Positions 1 through 11,929 of a stretch of 64,000 bases of DNA are shown here, piece after piece. The notes beneath the pieces are model-generated. The model saw nothing but the letters and a program-made list of their open reading frames with translations, had not been told where the DNA came from and did not search any database. The position numbers were made by a program, and so were the translations under genes. The stretch's first letter is position 1, and every line of letters begins with the position of its first letter. This stretch comes from Taeniopygia guttata (taxonomy: Eukaryota > Chordata > Aves > Passeriformes > Estrildidae): assembly GCF_048771995.1 (NCBI RefSeq), contig NC_133026.1:62249001-62313000 (forward strand), in the 5' to 3' direction.

Positions 1-1090
1 CTTCACCAAAACATAAAGTATTTTTCTGCAGTGAAACAGCTTCAACAAGAACTGATCATGTACCCACTCCAGAATAAACAACTTGCAGTGTGATTTGGGG
101 GTCATTCTTTAAGACTGGGTGTTTGGTTTCTCTCAAGCTGAAGACAGAATTAAATCCAACTCATAAAATTTCTAAATAAATGGACCAATAAGCAAATACT
201 GCAACAATTAAGAAAAAAATGTAAAAGTATTTCCACCTTCCTCTCCTATGTGTCCAATACCTGCCCCAAGAAAATCAACAGAAAATCAAGTTTCCTGATT
301 AGATTTTCAGAGAATAAAAGTTATTCATCTTCTTTAGATGGTTTGGGGCTACAAATCAAGAGTAAAAGTATTTTAGATACCAGTAGGGAAGTGTACCCAT
401 AATATATCTTAAGAATTGTATTTAAGCTACAAACCTGTGCCAAATTCCTCCAATAGGTAAGTCGTTCATAGAGCAGAAGGGATGTTTCTAACCTCTGTGA
501 GAACTGAGACCAGCAGAGTGTTCTGAATGCTGCTCAGGAGGTTAGACAAGTGAAAGTTGTTTTCAGTCTTTGTGAACCATAAGAAATGCTTATGGGAGAC
601 AAACCAACCAGATTGGCCTCACTTTTAAAATAAAGGGCTATGAGCTGACTATCACCACACGGGAGTAAAATCTTCTAATTATAACAGATAATTTCACACA
701 GTCATCAGCTCAACAGTCCATAGCAGTCAAAAAAGCACAAATTTTACATCAGGAATTAGAGGGACCACAGAGCAGAAAATCATCAGATTACTGGGTATAT
801 GCAAGTCATGTCCACAGTGTGAAACCTATGCATTAAGGTGGTTTCCTTGCTTTAAGACATGATACAGCAAAACTGGAAAAGGGCAGAGAAGAGTACTGGG
901 AAGGATTAAAAGTACAGAACGGTTTCTGGAAACAGAACCACCAGGAGAAAGGTGGTTCAGGCGGCACATGCTGCAAGTCCACAAAATCACCAGAGAACAG
1001 GGGAGAAGAGCACGGATTAACCCTGCGCTGCCACTCCCAGTACAAGAACTACAACTGTGGGGTATCAAACGAAACCAGAAGCAGAGGGAA
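1..1090. other. Upstream flank, no gene recognised
   Basis: AT-rich, ordinary-looking sequence to the left of the first NQO2 unit. I see no exon with convincing splice sites and no recognised repeat. It has no counterpart at the start of the second NQO2 unit, so the left edge of the duplicated block lies at about 1,050-1,110. In human a SERPINB gene lies on this side of NQO2, but no serpin exon is visible here. Confidence 0.6.
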
Positions 1091-1453
1091 AAAAAGCCGG
1101 AGCCGGAGTGGTTGCGGGCGGCGCCGATCCTGGTCCCGCCCCGCACTGGCGCTGCCCCAGGGTCTGCCTGGTCGGGCTGCGGGAAGAGTGGGACCCGATG
1201 ATCCTTGGGTTCCCTCCAGATCAGGATACTCAGTGATTTTAAGAAGGGTCGCTCCCAGCCCCGCCGCAGGTGTGCTGCGGGCCACGAGGAACAGGTAAGG
1301 GCAGCCAGCCTGGCTGGGGTCGGAGTGCCGGGGCTGCTCTGGAGCCGCTTTCCAGAGGGCGGCACGGACCAGGAGCGGCGCCGCGCACCCGGCGATTCCC
1401 CTCGCACCCGTTCCGGATGTTTCTCACCGCCAATCTCTCATTTGAGTTCTCAG
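1090..1453 (+). promoter_or_regulatory. Promoter / 5' UTR exon region of NQO2 copy 1
   Basis: GC-rich stretch with several CpGs and GC boxes of the CCCGCCCC type at about 1,136. A good splice donor (ACAG|GTAAGG) follows position 1294 and would end a non-coding first exon. The equivalent block of copy 2 has a donor at the matching place. Compared with copy 2, this block carries about 70 bp of extra AT-richer sequence near 1,197-1,260, lacks about 150 bp of very CpG-rich sequence, and has fewer CpGs overall. Promoter activity and the transcription start are inferred. Confidence 0.5.
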
Positions 1454-1506
1454 GCAGCACCAGATTATCCAGAGTGAAGCTCCCCAGCGCTCCCCAGCAA
1501 TGGCAG
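1454..1506 (+). other. NQO2: NQO2 copy 1 start-codon exon (5' UTR plus 7 coding bases)
   Basis: A pyrimidine-containing acceptor ends TTCTCAG at 1453. The exon then runs to ATGGCAG at 1500-1506, followed by the strong donor GTAAGA. Copy 2 has the same exon at 12407-12459 with almost identical sequence. The upstream border is inferred from the acceptor; the ATG and donor are clear. Confidence 0.7.
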
Positions 1507-4500
1507 GTAAGAGCAAATCCAGGTGAAAATGCTGCTCGCTCCAGCCCTGGGCGCTGGGTGCCGCAGGGATGAGGCCTCTGGGCCTTTGGGACACTGAGGT
1601 CTTACTTTTCCAAAAGTCTGACATTACCTCAGTAAGTGATGCCTTGGAAAACTCCAGTCTCTCCAAACCCTTTCCCCAAGTGCCCTCAGCTCCACCAAAA
1701 GAGAAAAAATTAGGCAGCTTTGCAGAACCAAACTGAGCACCCTGGGGAGCTTGTCCATCGCCAGGCACTCCCTAGAGCTCCCTGTTTGCTAGGAGCTGGC
1801 AGGAACAGGAAAGAGGCAACTGCTCCTTATATTCCAGAATAAAATATTGACAGGAGTTTAAAAGGTTTGTGCACATGTTGAATTTATTATACCATTTGAC
1901 CTGCAAGTTTTAATTTTCTTTTTTTTTTGCAGAACTCTTATTCCACGGACACTGTGCATCATCGTGAAATAATTACCTCTTATCATTTAAGTTAAAAATG
2001 TGCTGTTGTTTCATACAATATTCAGTTCTGCTTCTACTAGTTTTCCCTGACACTGGAAACTTGCCTGTCACCCAGCAGGTGCTGTTCCAGGCTGAAGCTG
2101 TGTCCCAGAGAAAATTACCTCAGGAGAGGCCAGAATGTTTGCCTTGGGAGTCAGGAAATAGGAGTTGCATGTTTTGCAAACCTTGTCCATTGTCCCAATA
2201 ATCCCTATAAACTTGCCTCTCTGGTTATCTATACACAACTGCTACAGCATAGAAAATATTCCTCTTTCCTTGTTGACTCAATAGGAGGGGCTGCGTTGTA
2301 CTGATGTAGGGCAGTGTGACTTGCTATGAAGCAGGTCTATCCACTGAGCTCCACCTAAGAAAGCCCAGTGTAGCACAGAGTTGCTGGGCTGGGCACACGC
2401 AGCAATCAGAGCCTCAAGGGAAACTCAGTGCTGCTGAGCAGAAGTCAAATGCTGCCACTGTCACTCTGCTTTCACTGCTTTTGTGTCCTTGGGAAAATAC
2501 ACCACAGAAGGAGCAAGGAATGAGCCCCTACTCTAAAACCTGTTCTGCACCTGCCTCCTGGATTCCAAATGGTCTCCTGGTTTTCTTTCTTCCTCCAGGG
2601 AAAAAAGTCCTGATAGTGTATGCACATCAAGAGCCCAAATCCTTCAATGGATCTTTGTTGAAGATTGCTGTGGAAGAGCTGACCAAGCAGGGCTGCAGTG
2701 TCACCGTGTCAGATTTATACGCCATGCAGTTTGAGCCCAGAGCAACAAGGAATGACATTGCTGGTGAGCCCAGCCAAAATTGCCTCTCTCAAAAACCAGT
2801 GACTTGTAAGACCCCCTTCAGGTGTCAGAAGGCTGAAGAAACTCTCCCTGAAATCTTTCCCATGCTGAACAACCCCAACTCTCATTCAGTCTTGATAGGA
2901 GATGTGCTCCAGCCATCAGATGCTCAAGAGATTAGTAAGAAACAAAATTCATTAATAAGAAACTTATCCATGACCAGACATCTGCATTTCTAAAAGTCCA
3001 CTCCTGAACGTGAACTTTGTATCACAGTGAAATTACTGACAGGCAAAAAGACATTAGCACGTGTCCATAATCAGCCTCCAGAGACCATTTCTCATGGAGA
3101 GGAAATGCCTTCAGATGCCCTTCTGGGACTTGCTACAGTTTAGCTCATGAGGCTACAACTGCCCCTGTCTTCTGCTAGAGACTGATGATCTGCTAGTGCA
3201 ATCAGTAGAGCTGATTCCCAATACTGGTTCCCCATCCCTTGGTGAATGTCCCAGTTACAGAGGCCGGAAAGCAGCTCCATAGTGCTTACAAGTGCAGGAT
3301 GGCCTCAGCAAGCCCTAAGGCAAAGGCAGAACAATTCACAACATTGTCTTAAATCTTCCACCTGCATCCCCAGAGTCCTGAGGCAAGCTTAGGTCCTCAT
3401 ATTGCACTTCCTGTGTTGCTACAGGAAGATGAAGCTTTAGAACTCTGAGATCCTATGTTCCTCTCCTTTTTAAAATCAAGTGACCATCAGCTGGGTTGAT
3501 GCTGAATATCCAACAAAGACAAAAAGTGGGAAAAATGGAAAGCAGTTAACTCAGTTTAGAACTGTGAATGGCAACCTGCATTCAACCCTTATCTGGCACT
3601 GATACTGCACAGGGGGCAAGGAATGACTTTTCAATTCTACCCACAGGTCACCTGCACAACTCAGAAGCGTTCAATTATGGTGTGGAAACCTGGGAAGCTT
3701 ACAAGAGAGGATGTTTGTCCAAAGACCTGGTTGAAGAGCAGAAGAAAGTGCGGGAAGCAGACCTGCTAATTTTTCAGGTCATTATTTTAAACAGAATTCA
3801 GTTGTGATGTTGACTTTAGGTAAATGGTACAGTAGAAACTACAGATCAGTAGTACAATTATCTGGGTCATTACTACAGTAAATCCAGTAATTGAGTAGCA
3901 CAATGATGCAGGGTGAAACAACAGCAACCCCAGGAACTCCCCAACACTGGGACAAACTTCCTGGTAGATGCACAAAGACTTATGTGACCGTGGATAGCAG
4001 GCAGGCAGAAAGCAGAGGAAGGATTATTTCCTGGGCAAGGAGCTGGGGGCAGCCAGAAAATCAGGGAATTGGGCTTTCCCAAGTTGACTGTTGTCATTTG
4101 TTGTTGAGTTGCAGAAACACCACTGGGAATTGATAACAGAGCTTTACAACCCATCTCTTTTCTCCACTATGCCAGCTCTGTCCCCAGTGTCTACAAATCA
4201 CAAAGTACTGTGGAGGGAAGTAGCAGCCTTACATTTCTCTGTGTTCCTGTTGGCTTTAGACAAGGTTTGGTGGCATAATGTTGGCAGGCTTTGAAAATAA
4301 GTCTTTCCTATGATGCCCTGGCATTTGTCAGCAGACTGTCAGATCAGAACTGATCACCAGATGTCAATCCTGCTAATACAATAGTAGTTTCTTTTGTGTT
4401 TCAGCCATAGGAGACATGATTCTGTACAGTCTTAAATCAAAATTAAATTTCACCCTCCAATTCATCACATTACAACTTTATTCTGGATGGAAGCCCTCAC

Positions 4501-7339
4501 ATGCACCACAATGTTGGTGTGCTGTAGATACTCAAGTCTGGCCCTGTGGCTTACCACAAACAGAAAGCACTTCAGCTTCTTTTGCCAGGCATAGTTACTA
4601 CCTCTATTGACAGAGAGCTGGAGAAGATACATACAGGATCTGAGCAGGTTCAGAGGACAGGATTTGTCCTATAAACCTGGCCTAAGGGTGGCCCAGACTC
4701 TCTGTGCTAACCAGGTCATTTTCTCTTTGCCTAGTTCCCCTTGTTTTGGTTCAACATGCCTGCAATCCTGAAGGGCTGGATGGACAGAGTCTTGGTCCGA
4801 GGCTTTGCTTACGATTTGTCAAAGATTTATGATGGTGGTTTGCTCCAGGTATGTTTTTGGAATTGTTTTACTAAGGTCAAGGCTTGCACCATGTTCTATG
4901 GGTCCTTGTTCATTCTTTTCCATTGTAGCTGTTTACAGCTCTCACTTTTCACTGCTTTGAAATAATGCTTTGGTAACATTTTGAGTGATTTTCTGGGTTT
5001 TTAACACAGTCTGGAGGGTAAGAAAATAAGGACACTGCAGCATTTCCTAAAGATTTACACTATCTCCTAAAGACCTTTATTGGCCAACTATGTGGGCTTT
5101 ATAATTTGTTAGGAGTATAAGAGTATACTGTGGTAGCATACAGCTTGCAAATGGTTTATATCAATCCGCTTTCTATAACTACAGTCCTCCTGTGACTATA
5201 GCACTGCTCTTACCTGTAATGATTGACATGCTAGGTGTCAAAGTCCTGTTCTGGGATTAGGTGTCAAAGGTTGGACTTGAACTATAAAACTTAATCAGAA
5301 GTCTGAAATACTCAGAGTGTGAGCCTCTGTCACAACTATCTACTCTGAACCTTTTCCTCTCTGTAGCTTTTATTTTGACATGAGCAGTATCTCTCATTGT
5401 CAATTCATACATTTTTAACTCCCCACAGCACTGAGAATATCCCTGAAAATTCTGGCCCACTATCTCTGATAGATCTTATTTGATAACAAATGCAGCATCA
5501 AAAAACAGTCAATATTAGTTTCAATTTATTTCACTGCATGTTAATCTCTGTTAGTTCAGATGTTCTTAAGAATGTCAAATATTTAAATTTCTTTACATTT
5601 TAGAAATGGCTACCTCACTGACATAAATAGGTATAATCCCCAATGATCCCAGCTGCAGATGGAGTACAGGCTCAAGACATTTGGGATACTGCACTGGAAA
5701 AATGTTAGTTCGATTACAGTAGCTCAAACTGAGATGAGAGAAGCTGAGCACCTGGCTAATACCATAATCACAGGAGCAGAAGAAACATGTGGTTAAGCAA
5801 GCCCAAGTTTGAAGGGCGTTTTTGGCAAAAAAATTCTGCAGAGGACAGGAATAGAATTTTTCATAGTAACAGAGGGCTTTCCAGAGACAGTTTTCCAACT
5901 GTTGCATAAGGAAGAAAAAGGATCAGCCCTCCTTCACACAAGGGTGTCAGACACATAATTTATTTTCTTTTTAACCCATCTCTGCCCAAAGCCTAAACAC
6001 TCAGTCCATTGATGTAATTATATGACATCAATCTTTGCCTCAGAATTGCCAGTCCTTGGAATATCTGGGGAGAAAGTGGACACCCCCTCCTCTAGAAATT
6101 CATGCTGTCCAGGTTCCCCCAAATATCTTTGGAACTATTCAGCCACTCTTCTTTAAATATGTCTAACTCAAGCACCACTTTCCTAATTCTAGGACAAACT
6201 ATCCTTGTTTTCTTTCACTACGGGAGGAAGCAAAGAGAAGTTTGCAATCGGAGGTGATATTCGCTATCTCCTATGGCCCATGCAGGTATAATATATGAAT
6301 ATTTGGTTATTGTTTGCTTTAACTTTTACTATTCCAGCTATTCATAAACAATTGTTTTATTGTTTATTTTATACAAAACATAATAAGAAGTAATTAAGTT
6401 GCCTGCTCCAAGCATCTGCAGGTTATAAATTTGACTCTAAAATCTTGAGATTACTTCAAAGGTCCATAGAGTTTTAAAGCTGTTTTGTCCCCCGTCCTTC
6501 AGCTTGCAATCTGGGGAAAGCTTCTGCTGTCAGCTTTTCCAGTGTGTCTGCTGTTACAGGATTTCCTTTAGCTTTAGCATGCAGGATTTCTGTTCGCCGT
6601 GGTTACCCAATTTGTCAATGATGCCATAGTCTCCTTCCCACTGAAGTTAGCAGCTCCTTACCCCTGAGGAGCTGTCCAGCTGCACAGTTCACAACTAAAT
6701 GTGACAAAAACATGAAACACAACTCTAAATTCAGAAACACACAGAGAGAAAATGGCAAGCTGAACTTCCACAGGCACTAGCCTTTATGCAGGATCATATG
6801 GCTAAGCCAGAGGCAAAATCTTAAAAGACAAAAAAAAAAAAAAAAAAAAAAAAATCCAGGAAATCAACATGGAAGTAGATGTGAAACACATTGCAGTTCA
6901 GGAACAATCTGAGGAGGTTCAAACAAAACAATGGACTTCAGACTGTCCCTTATCCTTGCAACTTGAACACCGTACAGCATCCAAAGAGGACAGTCCTGTG
7001 TGTTTAATAGCAATTCATTTTCCTTCTCCTGATAAATGCACAGGTTTAGAGAACCTGGCTGATATCGAATCAGAGAAACACAACAGATTTGAATCTTCCA
7101 TGTTCTTCAAAGGAAAGTAAGAGTAAATATTTCCTGAGGCATTTCTTTCTTTGTTTTGCATCCAGCATGGAATCATGCACTTCTGTGGTGTCAAAGTCCT
7201 TGAACCTCACATCTGTTATGCTCCAGAGAATGTCTCTGAGGAGAAGAGGAAGGAGATGTTGGCTGCCTGGACCCAGCGTCTGAAGACTCTTTGGAAGGAA
7301 GAACCCATAAACTGCTCTCCTGAGTGGTATTTCAAGTAG
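1500..7339 (+). CDS. NQO2: NRH:quinone oxidoreductase 2-like, tandem copy 1 (six coding exons)
   Basis: Coding segments are 1500-1506, 2599-2763, 3647-3777, 4735-4848, 6193-6285 and 7166-7339, giving 227 aa. The first coding exon carries only ATGGCAG; the G joins the next exon to read [20 protein letters not shown], almost as in human NQO2. The family is a cytosolic FAD flavoprotein that reduces quinones by two electrons using dihydronicotinamide riboside. Visible family features are the flavodoxin-like start, [25 protein letters not shown] (about 90-107), the GWMDRVL helix, and the metal-site residues His-Gly-Ile-Met-His plus a C-terminal Cys in exon 6. Exon 5 is odd: it is three codons shorter than in copy 2 and in human, and the expected active-site Tyr (155 without the initiator Met) aligns with Phe, although the T-T-G-G FAD loop is kept. 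All phases join without a stop. The exon 3 donor (CAG|GTCATT) is weak. It may be active, altered in cofactor handling, or on the way to decay. Confidence 0.9.
2862..2925 (-). mobile_element. CR1 LINE fragment in NQO2 copy 1 intron 2
   Basis: The stretch reading CTGAACAACCCCAACTCTCA and then a TAGGAGATGTGCTCCAGCC-like stretch matches, from memory, the reverse complement of the bird CR1 3' region. A matching piece lies at the same place in copy 2, so it was present before the duplication or was spread by conversion. Confidence 0.65.
4965..5920. other. About 950 bp present in copy 1 intron 4 but absent from copy 2
   Basis: The two copies align up to about 4,960/16,765 and again from about 5,920/16,772 (shared CACACAAGGGTGTCAGACAC). 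The 950 bp between exist only in copy 1. I do not recognise a mobile element or target-site duplication, so this may be a deletion from copy 2 rather than an insertion into copy 1. Confidence 0.65.
6830..6854 (+). repeat. Poly(A) run, 25 A
   Basis: Uninterrupted run of 25 A in intron 5 of NQO2 copy 1; the matching place in copy 2 has only about 10 A. Likely length-variable. No LINE or SINE body is recognisable in front of it. Confidence 0.8.
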
Positions 7340-10300
7340 TGTTCAGGTGCAAGACTACAAGATTTTTTTTTTCCTCCATTTTTTTTGATGCTCTATCTAA
7401 ATACCTGAACACTAATCTCCTAATTCAATTATATTTTAAGAATTTTCAATACTGCATCTAGCAGTTTAACTGAGAACAGTGCATTTGTCTTCAATGATTC
7501 CCAAGAGATTCCCTTCAAGGATGGGTGCAAAACTGTTTTTGTTCTCCTTGCTCATATAAACGGTGTCATCCTGCCTCCTTGTGGTTGATAGCACACATGA
7601 TATTTCATGGCAGATTATACCATTGCTGCATGTCAAACAGTACAGTACATGGCCAAGTTTATTTTAACACTTCTTTTCCTTCATCAGGGAATATTTTGCC
7701 CATACCAAACTTGTCATTTCAAAGTCACTTGTCATTGGTTGTGAGAGCTTTTGCCTTGGAGCAACAAAACCAGATTATGAGTAGTGTTGCAAAAGGATGT
7801 AGTATTGCAAAGTGTCTTACACAGGTGGAGAGCCTCGTGAGCAGCCCCAGGATTTCAGACATATTTACAAAGCAATGTTAAAGCCATAACAGATACCAGA
7901 AAGGTGAAAAAATTTGCAAATTTTGTATATTGGTATATGCATGAATTGCCTTTCTTTGTAGACTACAACTTCCATTTGTAAAGTATGCAACTTCCTAAAA
8001 TCAAATTGACTTCTCTGTTTTGATTACCCTTTGTAGAGACAAAATGGAATCCTAGTTTTTTCCTGCCCTCTCACACCAGTCACCTGTTCCAGTTTGCTCC
8101 TATATGAAGTGAAGGGCCACATCCAGCAGGGACGCAGGAAGCAGAGCTGCCCCAAGCAGTTGCGGATGTCTGCTGTGGGGCATGTGAGACAAAGTTTTCA
8201 GATTCCACAAGAGTGCTGCTGTTGCAATGCTTTGGAAGCCATCAGCTGTGCAGTGGCAGTGGGTGCTGAGCCAAGAATTATTGTCCTTGTCCTGATGTGC
8301 TTTTAGTGTGTGCTATGCAGGGCATTGTGCTGGGCTGCACGTGTGTTCTGACACATGCCTTTCCAAAACTTGGGGGAATTTTATCACATAGAAAACCAAC
8401 AGAGACTCCTTTGTGCTTAGTAATTAGAAAGAAAAGAAGTGCCAGCATTGCTGTCTTAGCGGCACTGGAAGTATTACAGGCATTTTGAACTAAAGAATAA
8501 TTCTAAATCACATTATGCTAAAAGTCAAATGTCACCCTGCCAAACCAGCATTGATTTCATGAGAATGGAGCTAGAATCAGGTGAGTAACTTGTAGCTGCA
8601 CTTCGGGTTGGGAGAAAGGTATAAAGGAACATGCTTTCCACTTCCATTTAGTCTGGGTATTTGTTTTTTGTTGCTGGTGGTCCTGCTTTCCCACGGATAT
8701 CTAAGCAGTGGTCTGATCTTTTTCTACGACAATTTTTTTCCAGAAATCATTATGGTATTTCTTTTGTTTGGAGTTCTGAAATGGCAGGTCAAACATGCTT
8801 GCAATTGGAGAACAACAGAAGAAAACAAAAAGATACTCATCTGAATAATGTTACCAAGAAGCCTCATAGCCTAAAGAAACCAAGACTGATGTCTTGCAGT
8901 AAGGTGCTTTTAATTCAGGTTTCAAAAAACCTGACATTTAAGGTGGTGTAGTTCATTCTGTGGTTTAATATTTGGTTCCTGAAGCAACATCACTGAGGTG
9001 AGCTGCCTGCTTGCAGAGGAATATACTTTGTAATACATTATTCATCAAAAGTTTGTGCTGAAGAGAGAAACGGCCAATAACTAATACCATGCACAATTCA
9101 AGTACTACTTCTTTTAATTTCTTTTTTTTTTTTTAAGAAAAATCCTACTGTGTTATTAGACAGCTTAAAGCCTAAAGAGACTATATTCTACAGAAGAGAT
9201 GCAAAGAATTTAAGCTGATGCTACACTCAAGTCAGTGCTGGATAATTGTCTCATCATTCTAAGAGTATTAAAATACTCAGTTTCATGCAGCTTGCATACA
9301 CGGGAATTCTGATATATTTTAAAAACTCAGGAAGGAGACAAAAGACTACATTCTTCCCCAGGACTGTGGAGCCAAAAATGCCCCACAGCTTTCTCTGAAT
9401 TTCCCTTGATGAAATGAGAAAGCATTTTCTTGACATCCAACAGAGAGAATAAACCAAGACCCAACCATCTTGTCCACGTAACAGATTGCCACAACTGCAA
9501 ATACAGTACCCCAGTGAGACATACAGAGCAAAGGTGATTCTTCACTGGAACTCAGTAAGAATCCAAGAGCAAATAAAATCCTCTCAATGTCAATCCTCTC
9601 TCAATCCTCTCTACACATACACCCTTGTATTTCTGCCATCTGTTGCTAGGCCACTGCTCAGCATCTATGGGAAATGTCAGGTAGTGCTCTTTTGAATTTA
9701 ACTGCAGTGAAAAGTTGTGGCTGCAGTCAGTCACCAACCACGGTGCTTCCCAAGGCCCTTGGAGCATCCCATTCTGCATTCACACTCCCCAGGGAGATGC
9801 AACCCTTCTCCACAAGCATCAGCTCTTTAGTTGCTGCAGTTTCTACTACCTCAGTTCTCTGAGGGTTTTGAGAAACACAATATGCGTTTTGGTGCACAGA
9901 TAATGCAAAATTACCTAAGATCACAGCTTCTTTCTCTAAAATCACCTCTACAGCATAATATCTTTGTGGCTGTTTGACAGCAGGGGGATCAATCAGACCA
10001 GATAATGCTTTACTTTTAGATTAAAAGGTAGATAACGCAAAAACTATAGACAAGTACTTCCTCAGAAATACTAGGAAAAATACTTTACTTTTGCCCGCTG
10101 ATGATCCCCCTCCCCAGAGTTCTGGACAGGGTATAGAGCCCAGAATTAATTTTCTAGCATTGAGTCATCTCCTGAGCTGGAAACCTCCTGTGTGAGAGAG
10201 CACTCATTCTTGCTGGGCCAGGCAAAGTGTTAAGCCAGAGACAGCCAGAGAACAAACACACTCAGATTGCTACAGATCTTAAAATTCATTAGTGAAATGG

Positions 10301-10645
10301 AGAGGAAAAGTCTCTAAAGAGATACCTGGCTGCAAACCACAGGAGGAGAGGAAAGAGACTTAAAAATTAAACCTTTGTTGGCAAAGTTTACTGCTACTAT
10401 ACAGCCCTTAAAGTTAATACAAGGAAAACAGGTACAAAGTCACCATCCCATTATGGCACAAGCTTACTGTGATTGGATTTTTAGTTAAGATTAAGGGACG
10501 AGGAAACCATTTGGTTACCATTGGTAACCATTTGGTCTAGCATGGTGAGATGATTTGATGCTTTTTATTCATCAGTCCCTACAATTTTTCCAGCGGTGCA
10601 ATGAAAACTGCAAATTTCACACACAGTAGTTTTCATCCTGCTGGC

Positions 10646-10729
10646 ACAAAAAAAAAAAAAAAAAAAAACCAAACAAAAAACCCACAAAAAAAAGCAAACA
10701 AAAAACAAACAAACAAACAAACAAAAACA
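10646..10729 (+). repeat. A-rich / (AAAC)n low-complexity tract
   Basis: A run of about 21 A is followed by AAACAAAC-type repeats, in the 3' flank of NQO2 copy 1. No associated retroelement body recognised. Confidence 0.8.
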
Positions 10730-11376
10730 GCTACATGTCAAAGGTGTGACCTCTAAACACATGTAAATAGATGCCAATAACTCGCTTTTCTTTACCTAGT
10801 ACATGCTGGAAAAACCACATTGAATGAGATTTATACCTTTTGAATCAAGCAATTCTAATAAATTCAGCCATCTCTCTTACTGCCTTCAGCCCCATAAATA
10901 AATACAAATCTCAAAATTAGAAAAACAAACCAAAAGAAAACTCAGAAGTCAAATGTTATCAAAAGCCTCCTGTAATGCTTGGGACGGCAGGAAAAGATCA
11001 AAACTCCACAGTTGGCCCACCAGAGATACCACATCTGTATTAGCATTTGCTTTATTTACCTGACAAATGTCCCAGACTCTCTGGACTGCAGGTTCAATAA
11101 TGCTCTCCTTGTGATACCTCACAGTGTGGATGCACACAAAATTGCAGCATTTAAACTACAGTGAGCTCAGTGTGACAATTCAGCATTTGGTCCTGAGTCT
11201 CCTCTTCACAGTAAGTGTGATCAGCCCTTGCATCAGGAGCTGTCGGAGCATTAAACTCCAGTTCTGTCTCAATACCAGCTAATCCAGCATGGGTGGAAAA
11301 CAGGAACGTGCTGGTCCTGCATCAGTTCTACTTGCTCCACTGTCAACTTTTTTTTCCAGGGGAAACGACTGCACTC

Positions 11377-11530
11377 GGTTTTGGGGTTTTTGGGGGGTTT
11401 TTGGGGGGAGGGTTTGGTTTGGTTTGAGTTTTGTTTTGTTTTGTTTTGTTTCTGTTTCTGTTTGTTGGTAGTGGTGGTGGTTTGTTTTGTTTATTGGGTT
11501 TGTTTTTTTTTTTCTTTCTTCTTTTTCCTA
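11377..11530 (+). repeat. G/T-rich low-complexity tract with a G-quadruplex motif
   Basis: Four G tracts (11383-11386, 11392-11397, 11403-11408, 11410-11412), separated by loops of 5, 5 and 1 bases, satisfy the usual quadruplex pattern on the + strand. GTTTT-type repeats and a T-rich run follow. The matching place in unit 2 (about 20,985-21,020) holds only a T-rich run, so the G-rich part is specific to unit 1. Confidence 0.75.
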
Positions 11531-11929
11531 AGGTCTCAGAACGAAGCTGTTTATTCAGTTTGCCCATCATAGAGCAGTTTTGATACTCAGAGAGAAAAGT
11601 TCTCCTTGAAAGTGATCACCAAGGCTGTCCTATCTCTCCAAACCCAGGGCCGCCCGCATCGTTCTGTGTCCCACCTGTCTTTCCCATGCGACACCTTCCA
11701 GAAAGCCAGAAGGGAGGAGCCCCTGCTCCCAGCAGATGCACATGTGGGCCAACACATGGCACAAAGCAGACAGTGCCATCCCTGGAAGAGCAGATAAGGG
11801 TAGATGTATGGTTTAGGAGCTCCTATACTGCGTTGCTGAGAGAAATGAAGGACGAGCTCTGTACTTGGAGAAGAGCAGAGACCCAGAATAAACAAAAATA
11901 TCCAGAGATGATGTAGGTGTCACACGCTG

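Larger units (their letters stand above)
7340..11840. other. 3' flank of NQO2 copy 1, within the tandem unit
   Basis: No coding exon seen. To about 7,530 the sequence is almost identical to the copy 2 flank, then similarity drops. Patches of homology resume near 8,090-8,180 (to 19,470-19,560), 10,735-10,900 (to 20,295-20,460), 10,950-11,340 (to 20,570-20,960) and 11,590-11,838 (to 21,080-21,315). About 2 kb between 8,300 and 10,600 has no clear counterpart in copy 2. No canonical polyadenylation signal is obvious close to the stop codon. Confidence 0.6.

Noticed and set aside
2316-2993. 225-codon open frame over NQO2 copy 1 exon 2
   Set aside because: Only 2599-2763 is exon. The rest reads through intron on both sides, and the matching frame in copy 2 is broken outside the exon.
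3568-3807. 79-codon open frame over NQO2 exon 3 (and its twin at 14827-15066)
   Set aside because: Upstream part is intron. The homologous protein segment begins at the acceptor at 3646/14905; the tail is intron read-through.
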